Both the position numbers and the translations under genes were made by a program. DNA of 14,959 bases from Gammaproteobacteria bacterium (lineage in GTDB: Bacteria > Pseudomonadota > Gammaproteobacteria > Pseudomonadales > Azotimanducaceae): positions 79,077-94,035 of the forward strand of contig PASO01000007.1 in the NCBI GenBank assembly GCA_002712135.1, given 5' to 3'. Numbering within the stretch: the first letter of the stretch is position 1; every line of letters begins with the position of its first letter. The notes under the pieces were generated by a model. The model did not search any database and had not been told where the DNA came from. It worked only from the letters and a program-made list of their open reading frames with translations. This document shows positions 6,812-13,818 of the stretch, piece by piece.

Positions 6812-8077
6812 ATGATACATTTCGTTTTCCGCCCCAGAACATTCGCCGTCAGTCTGCTGATGTTGAGCGCGCTCGCGCTGCCGCAGCACATTCTTGCGCT
6901 CAACCTGATCGATCACCGGGCGAAACTCCAATCACAAATTCAACACATTATCGATACTAAGGGCCCAGACGCTCCTGCGCTATACAGACCACTAAGGCAG
7001 CTTGGGGTACATCACCTTGAACAACGTCAGTATCAGCAGTCGGCTGAAATTTTTAAGAGTGCACTGAGTCTCATGAGACGCAACTCGGGAGTCTGGGCGA
7101 TCGAGCAACAGCAAATGCTTCAACTGCTACTTCAGACCTATGCAAGGCTTGGTGACCTCAACAAGGCAAACCGTTTAGCTAATCTTCAACATCAATTATT
7201 TGCCCGAGAATACGAACCTCACGAAGAACCCATGCTGATCGCGAGCATACGGCTCGCGGATTGGTATCGAAACACCACGCGCTACAGTGAAGCACTCAAC
7301 ATTTATGACGAGGTTCGGGACCTGCTAAGTGAGCAAGAACAGGAATACCTTCTGATCGGACTGCTACGTCGAGAGGCCCTCTCACTCTATCTTGCAGAGC
7401 GATGCTGTGCTGCAGAAAAACTGGATCAGGTATATCGATTGATGCAGGATATGCCAGAATTCGATCTATCCGATCGCCGTGAAGCAAAACTCGCCGCCGT
7501 CGATCTAGCAATTCTCGAGCAGAAGAGATCAAGGATCCCGACATTTGATGACCTGGAATATCACGCAGCCTCTCCTCCGCGTATTCTCGGACTAAAAGGA
7601 CGAGCAGATGTGAGAGTGGCGACCAGGGAAAGATTTTTTTTACACCACACAACGATTATAGAAGTAACCGATAATTCAACCTCGGTGTTTCCTAAGCGCG
7701 AACTGCGACCTGCAGTGGCTGTTGGAAGCCCCATGCCAATGTGCTCACAAGCCGTTACAGAATTCGTACCAGCCCGATTACGGAATGAAATGGATCAGTT
7801 TTACGTCGACGTCGAAGTACGGGTTAACCAGAAGGGTAAGCCAGTCGATATCAACCTGGAGGGAAATGCACCGAAAAAGCTTCGCCGATACGTAAGGCGC
7901 ATCCTAGAAAACAGTCGATATCGTCCGGCCATCGACCAACAGGGTCAGATGAACGAAGCTGATCTTGTTTTTCGCCAAACATTCGGCGACACACGCTTCG
8001 CTATCGACTCCACCGATATCTCCACCTGGACAGCTCAGAAGACAATCACTGCCTGTAATTTACTGGCCTCCCGCTAG
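6812..8077 (+). CDS. Exported TPR protein with TonB-C-like C-terminal domain
   Basis: The 421-residue protein begins with a signal peptide or membrane anchor (basic Arg7/Arg9, hydrophobic 11-22, possible cleavage near A29). Residues about 40-220 are helical TPR-like repeats, with patterns such as L-E-Q-R-Q-Y-Q-Q-S-A-E-I-F and Y-S-E-A-L-N-I-Y. A basic linker follows, then a domain at about 330-391 with the TonB C-terminal pattern: V-D-V-E-V-R-V-N-Q-K-G-K-P, a helix, then S-R-Y-R-P-A. True TonB has a Pro-rich spanner and couples ExbBD to outer-membrane receptors. Here TPRs replace the spanner, so the protein may be a periplasmic adaptor rather than an energy transducer. No exbB, exbD or receptor gene is visible. 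The start has AGGA 10 bases and GGA 2 bases before the ATG, which is only fair. The acyl-CoA ligase follows after 69 bp and may be co-transcribed. Confidence 0.72.
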   Translation: MIHFVFRPRTFAVSLLMLSALALPQHILALNLIDHRAKLQSQIQHIIDTKGPDAPALYRPLRQLGVHHLEQRQYQQSAEIFKSALSLMRRNSGVWAIEQQQMLQLLLQTYARLGDLNKANRLANLQHQLFAREYEPHEEPMLIASIRLADWYRNTTRYSEALNIYDEVRDLLSEQEQEYLLIGLLRREALSLYLAERCCAAEKLDQVYRLMQDMPEFDLSDRREAKLAAVDLAILEQKRSRIPTFDDLEYHAASPPRILGLKGRADVRVATRERFFLHHTTIIEVTDNSTSVFPKRELRPAVAVGSPMPMCSQAVTEFVPARLRNEMDQFYVDVEVRVNQKGKPVDINLEGNAPKKLRRYVRRILENSRYRPAIDQQGQMNEADLVFRQTFGDTRFAIDSTDISTWTAQKTITACNLLASR

Positions 8078-8146
8078 AGATGCGTCCCACCTGAACGTTT
8101 CAGTGCGGTATCATTACGCCTCCCAACAATCGGCGAGACTACAGGC

Positions 8147-9721
8147 ATGCCCGCGCCAACCGCACTGCAACCTACCAGGACACACCCCTTTGTACACCGC
8201 AACATTCCCTGGTTTCTTAAATCCCGGGGCGAGGCCTTTGATGACAGGGTCTTTATCGCATGGGAGCCATTTGCAGGAGAGCCAGCCACTTATACCTATA
8301 CTGAACTCGCCGATAATACCCAACAGGTAGCCAGGGGCTTATACCATCTTGGCGTGCGACAGGGAGATTATGTCATCTTACATATGAACAACTGTCCCGA
8401 GTTTATATTTACCTGGTTCGCCTTGTCAGAGCTTGGCGCCGTCGCGGTTACCACAAACACCAGGTCATCGATGGACGAAATGCATTACTTTATTCAGCAC
8501 TGCGACGCCAAATGTGCGATCACCCAGCCAGCCTTTTGCGATCTTATAACTGAAGCCGCCTCTGACCTATCGTGGATAGTCAGCACAGAGACCGATTCCG
8601 GCGAGCCTGCCGACATGCCCGATAACATAATATCCTTTGCAACGCTTTACGAATCTGATGCTTCGCTACCGGAAATCGAGATCGATGCGCTTGACCCCAA
8701 TAGCGTCCAGTACACTTCCGGCACCACTTCAAGACCCAAGGGTGTCGTATGGACGCACGCTAATGCATTGTTCGGCGCCAAGACTATGGCACAGGTACCG
8801 GAGCTTAAAACTTCAGATGTCACTCACGTGATAATGCCTTTGTACCACACTAATGCACTGATTTATTCGATGATGGCGACCATGTACTGCGGCGGCAAGA
8901 TTGTACTGCAGCCAAGATTTTCAGCATCGCGCTATTGGAGCGTGATCGAAAAACACCAGATCACCTGGGGTTCAATTGTGCCTTTTGTAATGCACGCGCT
9001 GCGATCCCAGCCGGTACCTGAGTCACATAGCATTGAGTTCTGGGGACTCGGTGCAGCCGAAGCACCAACCGCAAAACGGGTATTTGGCATACGTACTACT
9101 GGCTGGTACGGCATGACAGAAACAGTGGGCGCAGTGCTCATGACAGAAAACCACCACGAAAACCTTATTGGCTCAATTGGCGTCGCGGCAGCCGGTTATG
9201 AAGTTAAAGTGGTAAACGATAACAACGAAGAAGTTGCAGTGGGTGAAGACGGGGTTATTAAGGTGCGGGGAATTCCCGGTATTTCACTATTCTATGAGTA
9301 CCTCAATAACCCTGAAGCGACTGCGGAAAGTTTCGACGCTGAGGGATGGTTCGACACGGGCGACATTGTCACGCCGTTAGAGGATGGTAGTTTCGCTTAT
9401 GTACAGCGAATTAAAGACATGCTTAAGGTGGGCGCTGAAAACGTAGCGGCCGCCGAAATCGAACGCGTCGTAGCGATGGCTGGCAACGTTAGAGAAGCGG
9501 CCGTCGTTGGCAAACCGGATAAGATGCTGGACGAAGTACCTGTAGTTTTCGTCATTGCTCGAAAGGAAGATCCTGACCTGCCCGATAGAATCCTTGAGAC
9601 CTGTCGCGACCAACTCGCCGACTTCAAAGTACCACGAGAGGTTTTCGTAGTGGACAGTCTACCCAGGGTAACATTAGAGAAAATTGACAAGAAAACACTC
9701 AGAGCCCAACTTAAATCCTAG
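8147..9721 (+). CDS. Acyl-CoA ligase, AMP-forming, CaiC-like
   Basis: The 524-residue ANL-superfamily enzyme activates a carboxylic acid with ATP to an acyl-adenylate and then to the CoA thioester. The core motifs are present in order: A3 Y-T-S-G-T-T-S-R-P-K-G-V (189-200), A5 G-W-Y-G-M-T-E-T (319-326), A7 W-F-D-T-G-D (401-406), A8 Q-R-I-K-D-M-L-K-V-G-A-E-N-V (420-433), and the terminal lysine Lys512. The T-S-R-P-K variant of A3 and the general layout recall crotonobetaine/carnitine-CoA ligase CaiC and relatives, but no carnitine genes are nearby. Two departures are visible: Ala430 follows the A8 glycine (G-A-E-N rather than G-G-E-N or G-E-N), and the A10 motif reads L-E-K-I rather than the common S/T-G-K-I. 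The lysine is kept, so activity is expected. The product probably feeds crotonase/SDR reactions encoded to the right. It converges on the tetR-type gene with a 4-bp overlap. Confidence 0.87.
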   Translation: MPAPTALQPTRTHPFVHRNIPWFLKSRGEAFDDRVFIAWEPFAGEPATYTYTELADNTQQVARGLYHLGVRQGDYVILHMNNCPEFIFTWFALSELGAVAVTTNTRSSMDEMHYFIQHCDAKCAITQPAFCDLITEAASDLSWIVSTETDSGEPADMPDNIISFATLYESDASLPEIEIDALDPNSVQYTSGTTSRPKGVVWTHANALFGAKTMAQVPELKTSDVTHVIMPLYHTNALIYSMMATMYCGGKIVLQPRFSASRYWSVIEKHQITWGSIVPFVMHALRSQPVPESHSIEFWGLGAAEAPTAKRVFGIRTTGWYGMTETVGAVLMTENHHENLIGSIGVAAAGYEVKVVNDNNEEVAVGEDGVIKVRGIPGISLFYEYLNNPEATAESFDAEGWFDTGDIVTPLEDGSFAYVQRIKDMLKVGAENVAAAEIERVVAMAGNVREAAVVGKPDKMLDEVPVVFVIARKEDPDLPDRILETCRDQLADFKVPREVFVVDSLPRVTLEKIDKKTLRAQLKS

Positions 9722-10308
9722 GTTGAAGGCAAGAGTTTCTCCAGATGTTGCGCCAGCCACACCGGGAACTCAGCTGATTCTTTTTCTGATAAGCCAATAA
9801 GGTTAGATAGTGCATCGCCGCATATACTGAGACCCATGGCTGCTGTCGCTACCAACAATACCCGTAGCTTTGCGTCGGTCTCCTCCCCTGGGACGTCTGA
9901 TATCGCTTCAATAATGCTTCTGAACAGCTCAGAGGTGTTGCTTTCTGACGGTAGAACAGACATTCCCTGATGGTCCAGTGCCAACCAAGCGAGCAAACGA
10001 CCGTGTCCACCCTGAGATAGCGTAGAGAATAGTCTGCTAAGTACCTCATCAGGTTGTACATCTTCATTGAGCGCTGAAATGACATCGGATAGTAAAGAAT
10101 CGGTCATCTGTTGCAGTAACGCTTCACGCATCGCAGCCGTGCTGCCAAAATGATGGATCACCGTGGCATGGGACATGCCGGCTGCTTTGGCAACCCCGCT
10201 GATATTTAATCCCTCAAGCCCAAATTCCGTCAGGCGATCCGCCGCAGTCTTTAATATCAATGATTTAGACTCTTCCGGACTACGACGAATTCTATTATTG
10301 ACATTCAT
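9718..10308 (-). CDS. TetR-family transcriptional regulator
   Basis: The 196-residue protein has an N-terminal TetR DNA-binding domain: helix 1 at about 13-30, then the helix-turn-helix at 35-56 (I-S-G-V-A-K-A-A-G-M-S-H-A-T-V-I-H-H-F). An all-helical ligand and dimerisation domain follows (60-196). Family members are usually repressors released by a small ligand; the ligand here is unknown, but acyl-CoA thioesters are common among regulators beside acyl-CoA genes. I place the start at ATG 10308; the frame is open to 10482, but that extension runs into the coding part of the divergent coq4 gene and does not look like protein. No Shine-Dalgarno precedes ATG 10308, and a minus-strand TAATAT sits about 10 bases upstream, so a very short or absent leader is possible. 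It is divergent from coq4 (49 bp) and shares a CTAG with the ligase stop codon. Confidence 0.88.
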   Translation of the reverse strand: MNVNNRIRRSPEESKSLILKTAADRLTEFGLEGLNISGVAKAAGMSHATVIHHFGSTAAMREALLQQMTDSLLSDVISALNEDVQPDEVLSRLFSTLSQGGHGRLLAWLALDHQGMSVLPSESNTSELFRSIIEAISDVPGEETDAKLRVLLVATAAMGLSICGDALSNLIGLSEKESAEFPVWLAQHLEKLLPST

Positions 10309-10325
10309 GTTGATAAAGATATTAT
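10298..10325 (+). promoter_or_regulatory. Strong candidate promoter of coq4, overlapping the tetR start; embedded dyad
   Basis: TTGACA (10298-10303, exact consensus) and TATTAT (10320-10325, 5/6) are 16 bases apart on the plus strand. Transcription would begin near 10332, about 26 bases before the coq4 ATG. The -35 lies inside the tetR coding region and the tetR start codon (10306-10308) lies in the spacer. The spacer also carries the small dyad ACAT-TC-ATGT (10301-10310), a possible operator half. A protein bound there would block both genes. The hexamers are seen directly; operator function is inference. Confidence 0.58.
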
Positions 10326-10357
10326 TAGCAATCTTGTTAACATTGAGCCTAGCAGCA

Positions 10358-11077
10358 ATGAGGATCGATACCAAACGACGGCGCATGCAACCGCTAGTAG
10401 CCATGCGCGCATTGCGCACACTTATTAGTGACCCGGTAAGAACCGAACAGGTATTTATTATCATTCGCGCGATGTCCGGCAATGCACTAGAAAATTGCTA
10501 CAAACAATTTCGTGGAACTCCTGTGGGTAAGCAGGTACTGACTGAGCAGCGTCAACTCATTGAACTTCTTCAGGATAGGCAAGCTCTTGGGGCGCTGCCG
10601 CCGGGAAGTCTGGGACGCCATTACCTAAGCTTCGTAGAGAAAGAAGAGATCTCCGCCCAGGAGTTGGTCGACGCCAGCGACGATGTGATTGAGATCACCG
10701 ATCCCGGCTTGTCGTTATACGCCAGACGAATCCGAGACATGCACGATCTATGGCATGTTACTACAGGATACGGCCGCGATACATTTGGTGAGGCATGTCT
10801 GTTAGCGTTTACCTATGCGCAAACACGTAATCGTGGAATTGGAACGATCGCACTGGTCGGCTATTTCAAACTTCGAAAAGAGATCGGTTCTGGCGTCGCA
10901 GCCGCCATGTGGCAAGGTTATCGCGCTGGACGCAAAGCGGAATGGCTACCAGCCCAAGACTGGGAAAATCTTCTTAGCCTACCTATTGATGAAGTTAGGG
11001 AATGCCTCAATATCGGTGAGCCCGTTAAGTATCACCAGAAGCATGCGCAGCTAGCACTTACAAGAGCATTAGCATGA
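10358..11077 (+). CDS. coq4: Coq4-family ubiquinone biosynthesis protein
   Basis: The 239-residue protein matches the Coq4 family. The diagnostic metal-binding motif HDxxHx11E is intact: His129, Asp130, His133 and Glu145 (10742-10792). The helical N-terminal half (about 10-100) with the segment G-T-P-V-G-K and the C-terminal Y-R-A-G-R-K-A-E-W are also family-like. In eukaryotes Coq4 is needed for ubiquinone synthesis and has been linked to replacing the C1 carboxyl group of the ring precursor; bacterial members occur in scattered proteobacteria. No other ubiquinone gene is visible here, so it may be an accessory or conditional factor. I place the start at ATG 10358 because it lies just after a strong promoter; the frame is open back to 10163, but that stretch is antisense to the regulator's helix-turn-helix. 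ATG 10388 is an alternative, and neither has a good ribosome-binding site. The 3' end lies 3 bp from the convergent SDR gene. Confidence 0.86.
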   Translation: MRIDTKRRRMQPLVAMRALRTLISDPVRTEQVFIIIRAMSGNALENCYKQFRGTPVGKQVLTEQRQLIELLQDRQALGALPPGSLGRHYLSFVEKEEISAQELVDASDDVIEITDPGLSLYARRIRDMHDLWHVTTGYGRDTFGEACLLAFTYAQTRNRGIGTIALVGYFKLRKEIGSGVAAAMWQGYRAGRKAEWLPAQDWENLLSLPIDEVRECLNIGEPVKYHQKHAQLALTRALA

Positions 11078-11080
11078 AGC

Positions 11081-11833
11081 TTATCCGCGTCCGATGAACG
11101 GCATACTCGATGCGAGTATGGTCATAAACTGAATATTTGACTCTAGAGGCAACTCCGCCATCTGTACGACTGCGTCTGCGACGTGCTCAACATCCATCGT
11201 CGGCTCTTCCTTCATGGAACCGTCAGCCTGAGGCACACCTTTTTGCATCTTGGCAGTCATATCGGTAAGCGCATTACCAATATCTATCTGACCACACACG
11301 ATGTTGTACTTTCGTCCATCAAGCGATGTGGATTTCGTAAGTCCTGTCATGGCGTGCTTAGTTGAGGTATACGGCGCCGAATTGGGTCGCGGCACGTGAG
11401 CTGAAATCGATCCATTGTTGATGATTCTTCCACCCATGGGTGATTGGCCCTTCATGATGCGAAAGGCCTCTTGCGTACACAAAAAAGCACCGGTCAGATT
11501 TACATTCACAACTCGTGTCCATTGCTCAAAGGTGAGTTCCTCCAGCGGAATGGAAGGCGCTCCGGTGCCCGCGTTGTTGAACAACACATCCACGCGTCCG
11601 AATTTATCGACCGTCTTGCCAAAAAGATTGGCGACAGATTCGGGGTCCGACACATCAGTCACAACACCCAACGCTCTGTCACTGAGTTCGGACTCAGCGA
11701 CCGCTTCGTCCAGCATCTCCTGACGCCGGCCCGCGATAGTGACCAAATAGCCCGCTTGCAATAGCGCGAAAGCGCTGTGTTTACCAATACCTGTTCCGCC
11801 ACCCGTAACAATGGCTACTTTGCCTTCGCTCAT
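11081..11833 (-). CDS. Classical short-chain dehydrogenase/reductase (SDR)
   Basis: The 250-residue Rossmann-fold enzyme carries all classical SDR marks. T-G-G-G-T-G-I-G (10-17) binds the dinucleotide, D60 with V61 follows strand 4, N-N-A-G is at 86-89, and the catalytic Ser142, Tyr155 and Lys159 lie in order (Y-T-S-T-K). Arg36-Arg37 just after the second strand favours NADP(H) over NAD(H). It oxidises or reduces an alcohol/carbonyl pair; the substrate is not evident, though 3-hydroxyacyl derivatives or cyclic alcohols suit the neighbours. An insertion of about 15 residues after the G-Q-I-D-I-G segment (181-186), rich in Met, Lys and Gln, probably forms the substrate lid. The start is supported by GGGAAA 7 bases before ATG 11833. 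The gene is divergent from the plus-strand crotonase (281-bp gap) and nearly touches coq4 at the 3' end. Confidence 0.88.
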   Translation of the reverse strand: MSEGKVAIVTGGGTGIGKHSAFALLQAGYLVTIAGRRQEMLDEAVAESELSDRALGVVTDVSDPESVANLFGKTVDKFGRVDVLFNNAGTGAPSIPLEELTFEQWTRVVNVNLTGAFLCTQEAFRIMKGQSPMGGRIINNGSISAHVPRPNSAPYTSTKHAMTGLTKSTSLDGRKYNIVCGQIDIGNALTDMTAKMQKGVPQADGSMKEEPTMDVEHVADAVVQMAELPLESNIQFMTILASSMPFIGRG

Positions 11834-12114
11834 CGTAATTTCCCATGATCATCAAACAACCATAATACGAAACGAAGTATAATTGGGCTAGCTCGCTTGC
11901 GGTCGAGACTCGATGGTAACTCCCATCAGGTCTTATGCTACTTTTTTAGCGTAGCTAATTGATAAGCTTGTTCCTGCACAATTGCAAACATTTCAGCGGA
12001 TTGTTGTTAATGAGCGATGTTGGCATGGTGTTTATATGACAACGCTATAGCCATATTAATCAACTGATCGTCTGATACCATTGCGTAAACAAGCACAAGC
12101 AGCGAAGTAATAAC
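11834..12114. other. Divergent control region between SDR and crotonase genes
   Basis: This 281-bp stretch holds no protein gene that I can support. It contains weak dyads: ATAC-N8-GTAT (11865-11880), close to a minus-strand TATTAT (11862-11867) and so possibly an operator for the SDR gene; GATGG-N6-CCATC (11912-11927); and GCTAC/GTAGC (11937-11955) around a T-run. On the crotonase side TTGGCA (12020-12025) has no good -10 at proper distance. None is convincing alone. Confidence 0.25.
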
Positions 12115-12891
12115 ATGTCAGAACCCGTATTACTCGTAGATAAGACAGATGGCATTGCCACACTAACCCTAAATCGTCCTGCGCAGCGGAACGCCATGTC
12201 ACTAGAGTTAAGATCGCTTTTGCAGGATGCTGTTAAAGATCTAAAAGAGGACGAGGACATCGGCGTTGTGATCCTGACCGGTGCCGGCAAGGCATTTTCT
12301 GCGGGAATGGATCTAAACGAACTGGCTGACCCGGATTTCGAGGCTCAGCCAGCATCAGTGAAAAATCCCGCCGTGCTGCTCACTTCACTGCACCAGCCAG
12401 TCATTGCTGCTATCAACGGCCTTGCCGTTACGGGCGGCCTAGAGGTCGCGGTCGCCTGCGATATTGTCATCGCGTCGACAGAGGCTCAGTTTGCAGACAC
12501 CCATGCCCAGGTAGGGTTCGTTCCAAGCTGGGGGTTATCACAACGTCTGTCGCGCATCGCGGGAACTCAACGCGCCAAAGAAATGTCACTTACCGGAAAC
12601 TTTATTTCTGCACAACAAGCTTACGAGTGGGGGCTGGTCAATCATGTTGTTTCCCCGAAAGAACTTATGTCCGCTGCCATCTCTCTGGCAAAAGACATCC
12701 TATCCTGTGTGCCGCAGGCGATGTTCATGTATAAACGTATGATCGACGGTGGTTTCAATCTACCGTTTGCTGAGGCCCTGGAATATGAGCTCGGGATGTC
12801 AAAAGAGTACAAGGGACCATCGGCAGAAGGCATCGGGGCGCGACGGCGTACTGTGCAGAGCCGCGGCAAAGAAAAGTCGACGAAGCGTTAA
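12115..12891 (+). CDS. Crotonase-superfamily protein (enoyl-CoA hydratase-like)
   Basis: The 258-residue protein has the crotonase fold that binds acyl-CoA and stabilises an enolate. The first oxyanion element is F-S-A-G-M-D-L (61-67), and the second is N-G-L-A-V-T-G-G-L-E (101-110), which keeps Glu110, the equivalent of the first catalytic glutamate (Glu144 in rat mitochondrial hydratase). At the second glutamate position (Glu164 in rat), the usual P-E becomes T-H, so His130 occupies it in D-T-H-A-Q-V-G. The D-T-H-A pattern followed by a W-G-L-S-Q-R-L segment marks a recognised subgroup annotated as enoyl-CoA hydratases, but plain hydration is not assured. Isomerase, hydrolase or dehydratase activity is possible. 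The C-terminus is strongly basic. The ribosome-binding site is weak. It converges on the second crotonase with a 4-bp gap. Confidence 0.83.
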   Translation: MSEPVLLVDKTDGIATLTLNRPAQRNAMSLELRSLLQDAVKDLKEDEDIGVVILTGAGKAFSAGMDLNELADPDFEAQPASVKNPAVLLTSLHQPVIAAINGLAVTGGLEVAVACDIVIASTEAQFADTHAQVGFVPSWGLSQRLSRIAGTQRAKEMSLTGNFISAQQAYEWGLVNHVVSPKELMSAAISLAKDILSCVPQAMFMYKRMIDGGFNLPFAEALEYELGMSKEYKGPSAEGIGARRRTVQSRGKEKSTKR

Positions 12892-12895
12892 CTGC

Positions 12896-13768
12896 CTATT
12901 TCTTATCTCTATAAGTATCCATCTCTTTATAGGGACCATCGCGCCAGGCTAGAGCTTCCTTTAGGCCATTTTCTTTAACCTCATCCCCCCATCCGTAGGC
13001 AAACTCGGTGAGTTGAGCCATGGCATCTTGCTCGGTACTGCTGCGCACTGATGAGTAGATACCCATATTTTCATAAAAACGGTTCATGTTAACTTTCAGG
13101 ATGCCCAGATGATCTGCGGAAGCGATTGCAATACGATCCGCGAAAGCGATAGTCCGCTCCTCCAACTCCTCCTCCGGCCATGCATAGTTAATCATACCGA
13201 TGCGCTCTGCTTCTTCACCGGTAATGTACTCACCAGTGTAAGAAAGCTCCTTCGCCTTGCGCATCCCAATAACGAGTGGCCATATCACTCCATTACGTGC
13301 CACGCCCAGCCCCCGGTGTCCTGGGTGACCGATATTGGCGTTGTCCGCCGCCACCACCAAATCCGCCATCATCGCCAGCTCACAACCACCCGCCGCTGCA
13401 AAGCCATGGATACTAGTAATTGTCACCTTGGCCATATTCCAGAAGTACATCTGTACATCAGTGTACTGCTGCATTGCAGTTCGTAGATTCATAAGAAGCA
13501 TTCGTTTTGAATCATCCCTGACCTTGTATACTCGGCCTCCATGGTTGGAGGCAGTCAAGTCATAACCGGCACAAAAAGCGCGGCCGGCACCCCGCAGGAT
13601 GATGACGCGAATAGAATGATCAGCCTCCATATCATGCAAGACCTCATTCAGTTCATTGAACAACTCGCCCGACAATGCATTCAGTTTTTCGGGACGGTTA
13701 AGCGTAATCCGACCGACTCGCCCGTCGGTCCCCACACGATCAATCAGCAGGTTTTCATATTCAGCCAC
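12896..13768 (-). CDS. Crotonase-superfamily protein, second copy
   Basis: This 290-residue crotonase is clearly different from its convergent neighbour. The oxyanion elements are F-C-A-G-Y-D-L (65-71) and H-G-F-A-A-A-G-G-C-E (121-130), keeping Glu130. The second catalytic glutamate is missing: H-P-G (148-150) stands where H-P-E is usual, followed by an unusual R-G-L-G-V-A-R-N-G-V-I-W-P stretch. An insertion of about 20 residues at 76-105 enlarges the region before strand 4, probably shaping the substrate pocket. Activity may therefore be isomerase, C-C hydrolase or another enolate reaction rather than standard hydratase. The start is GTG at 13768, supported by AAGGA 7 bases upstream. It lies 50 bp downstream of the sulfatase on the same strand and may share its transcript. 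Confidence 0.82.
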   Translation of the reverse strand: MAEYENLLIDRVGTDGRVGRITLNRPEKLNALSGELFNELNEVLHDMEADHSIRVIILRGAGRAFCAGYDLTASNHGGRVYKVRDDSKRMLLMNLRTAMQQYTDVQMYFWNMAKVTITSIHGFAAAGGCELAMMADLVVAADNANIGHPGHRGLGVARNGVIWPLVIGMRKAKELSYTGEYITGEEAERIGMINYAWPEEELEERTIAFADRIAIASADHLGILKVNMNRFYENMGIYSSVRSSTEQDAMAQLTEFAYGWGDEVKENGLKEALAWRDGPYKEMDTYRDKK

Positions 13769-13818
13769 TTAGGATTCCTTAGGGTACGTATTCAATTGTC
13801 GGCGCATGATAACAATTT

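Noticed and set aside
8091..8103. CTGAA-CGT-TTCAG palindrome before the acyl-CoA ligase as an operator
   Set aside because: Only five base pairs per arm, no second copy seen and no promoter elements placed around it.
10163..10357. 65-codon N-terminal extension of Coq4
   Set aside because: It is antisense to the helix-turn-helix of the regulator and lies mostly upstream of the strong promoter; Coq4 proteins do not need it.
10309..10482. 58-codon N-terminal extension of the TetR regulator
   Set aside because: It is antisense to the start of coq4, looks unlike protein, and the TetR domain begins normally from ATG 10308.
11865..11880. lox-like look of ATAC-N8-GTAT near the SDR gene
   Set aside because: Only four base pairs match on each side; no recombinase gene or second site is visible.
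13109..13486. 125-codon plus-strand frame opposite the second crotonase
   Set aside because: Antisense shadow; the product is rich in Cys, His and Arg with no domain.
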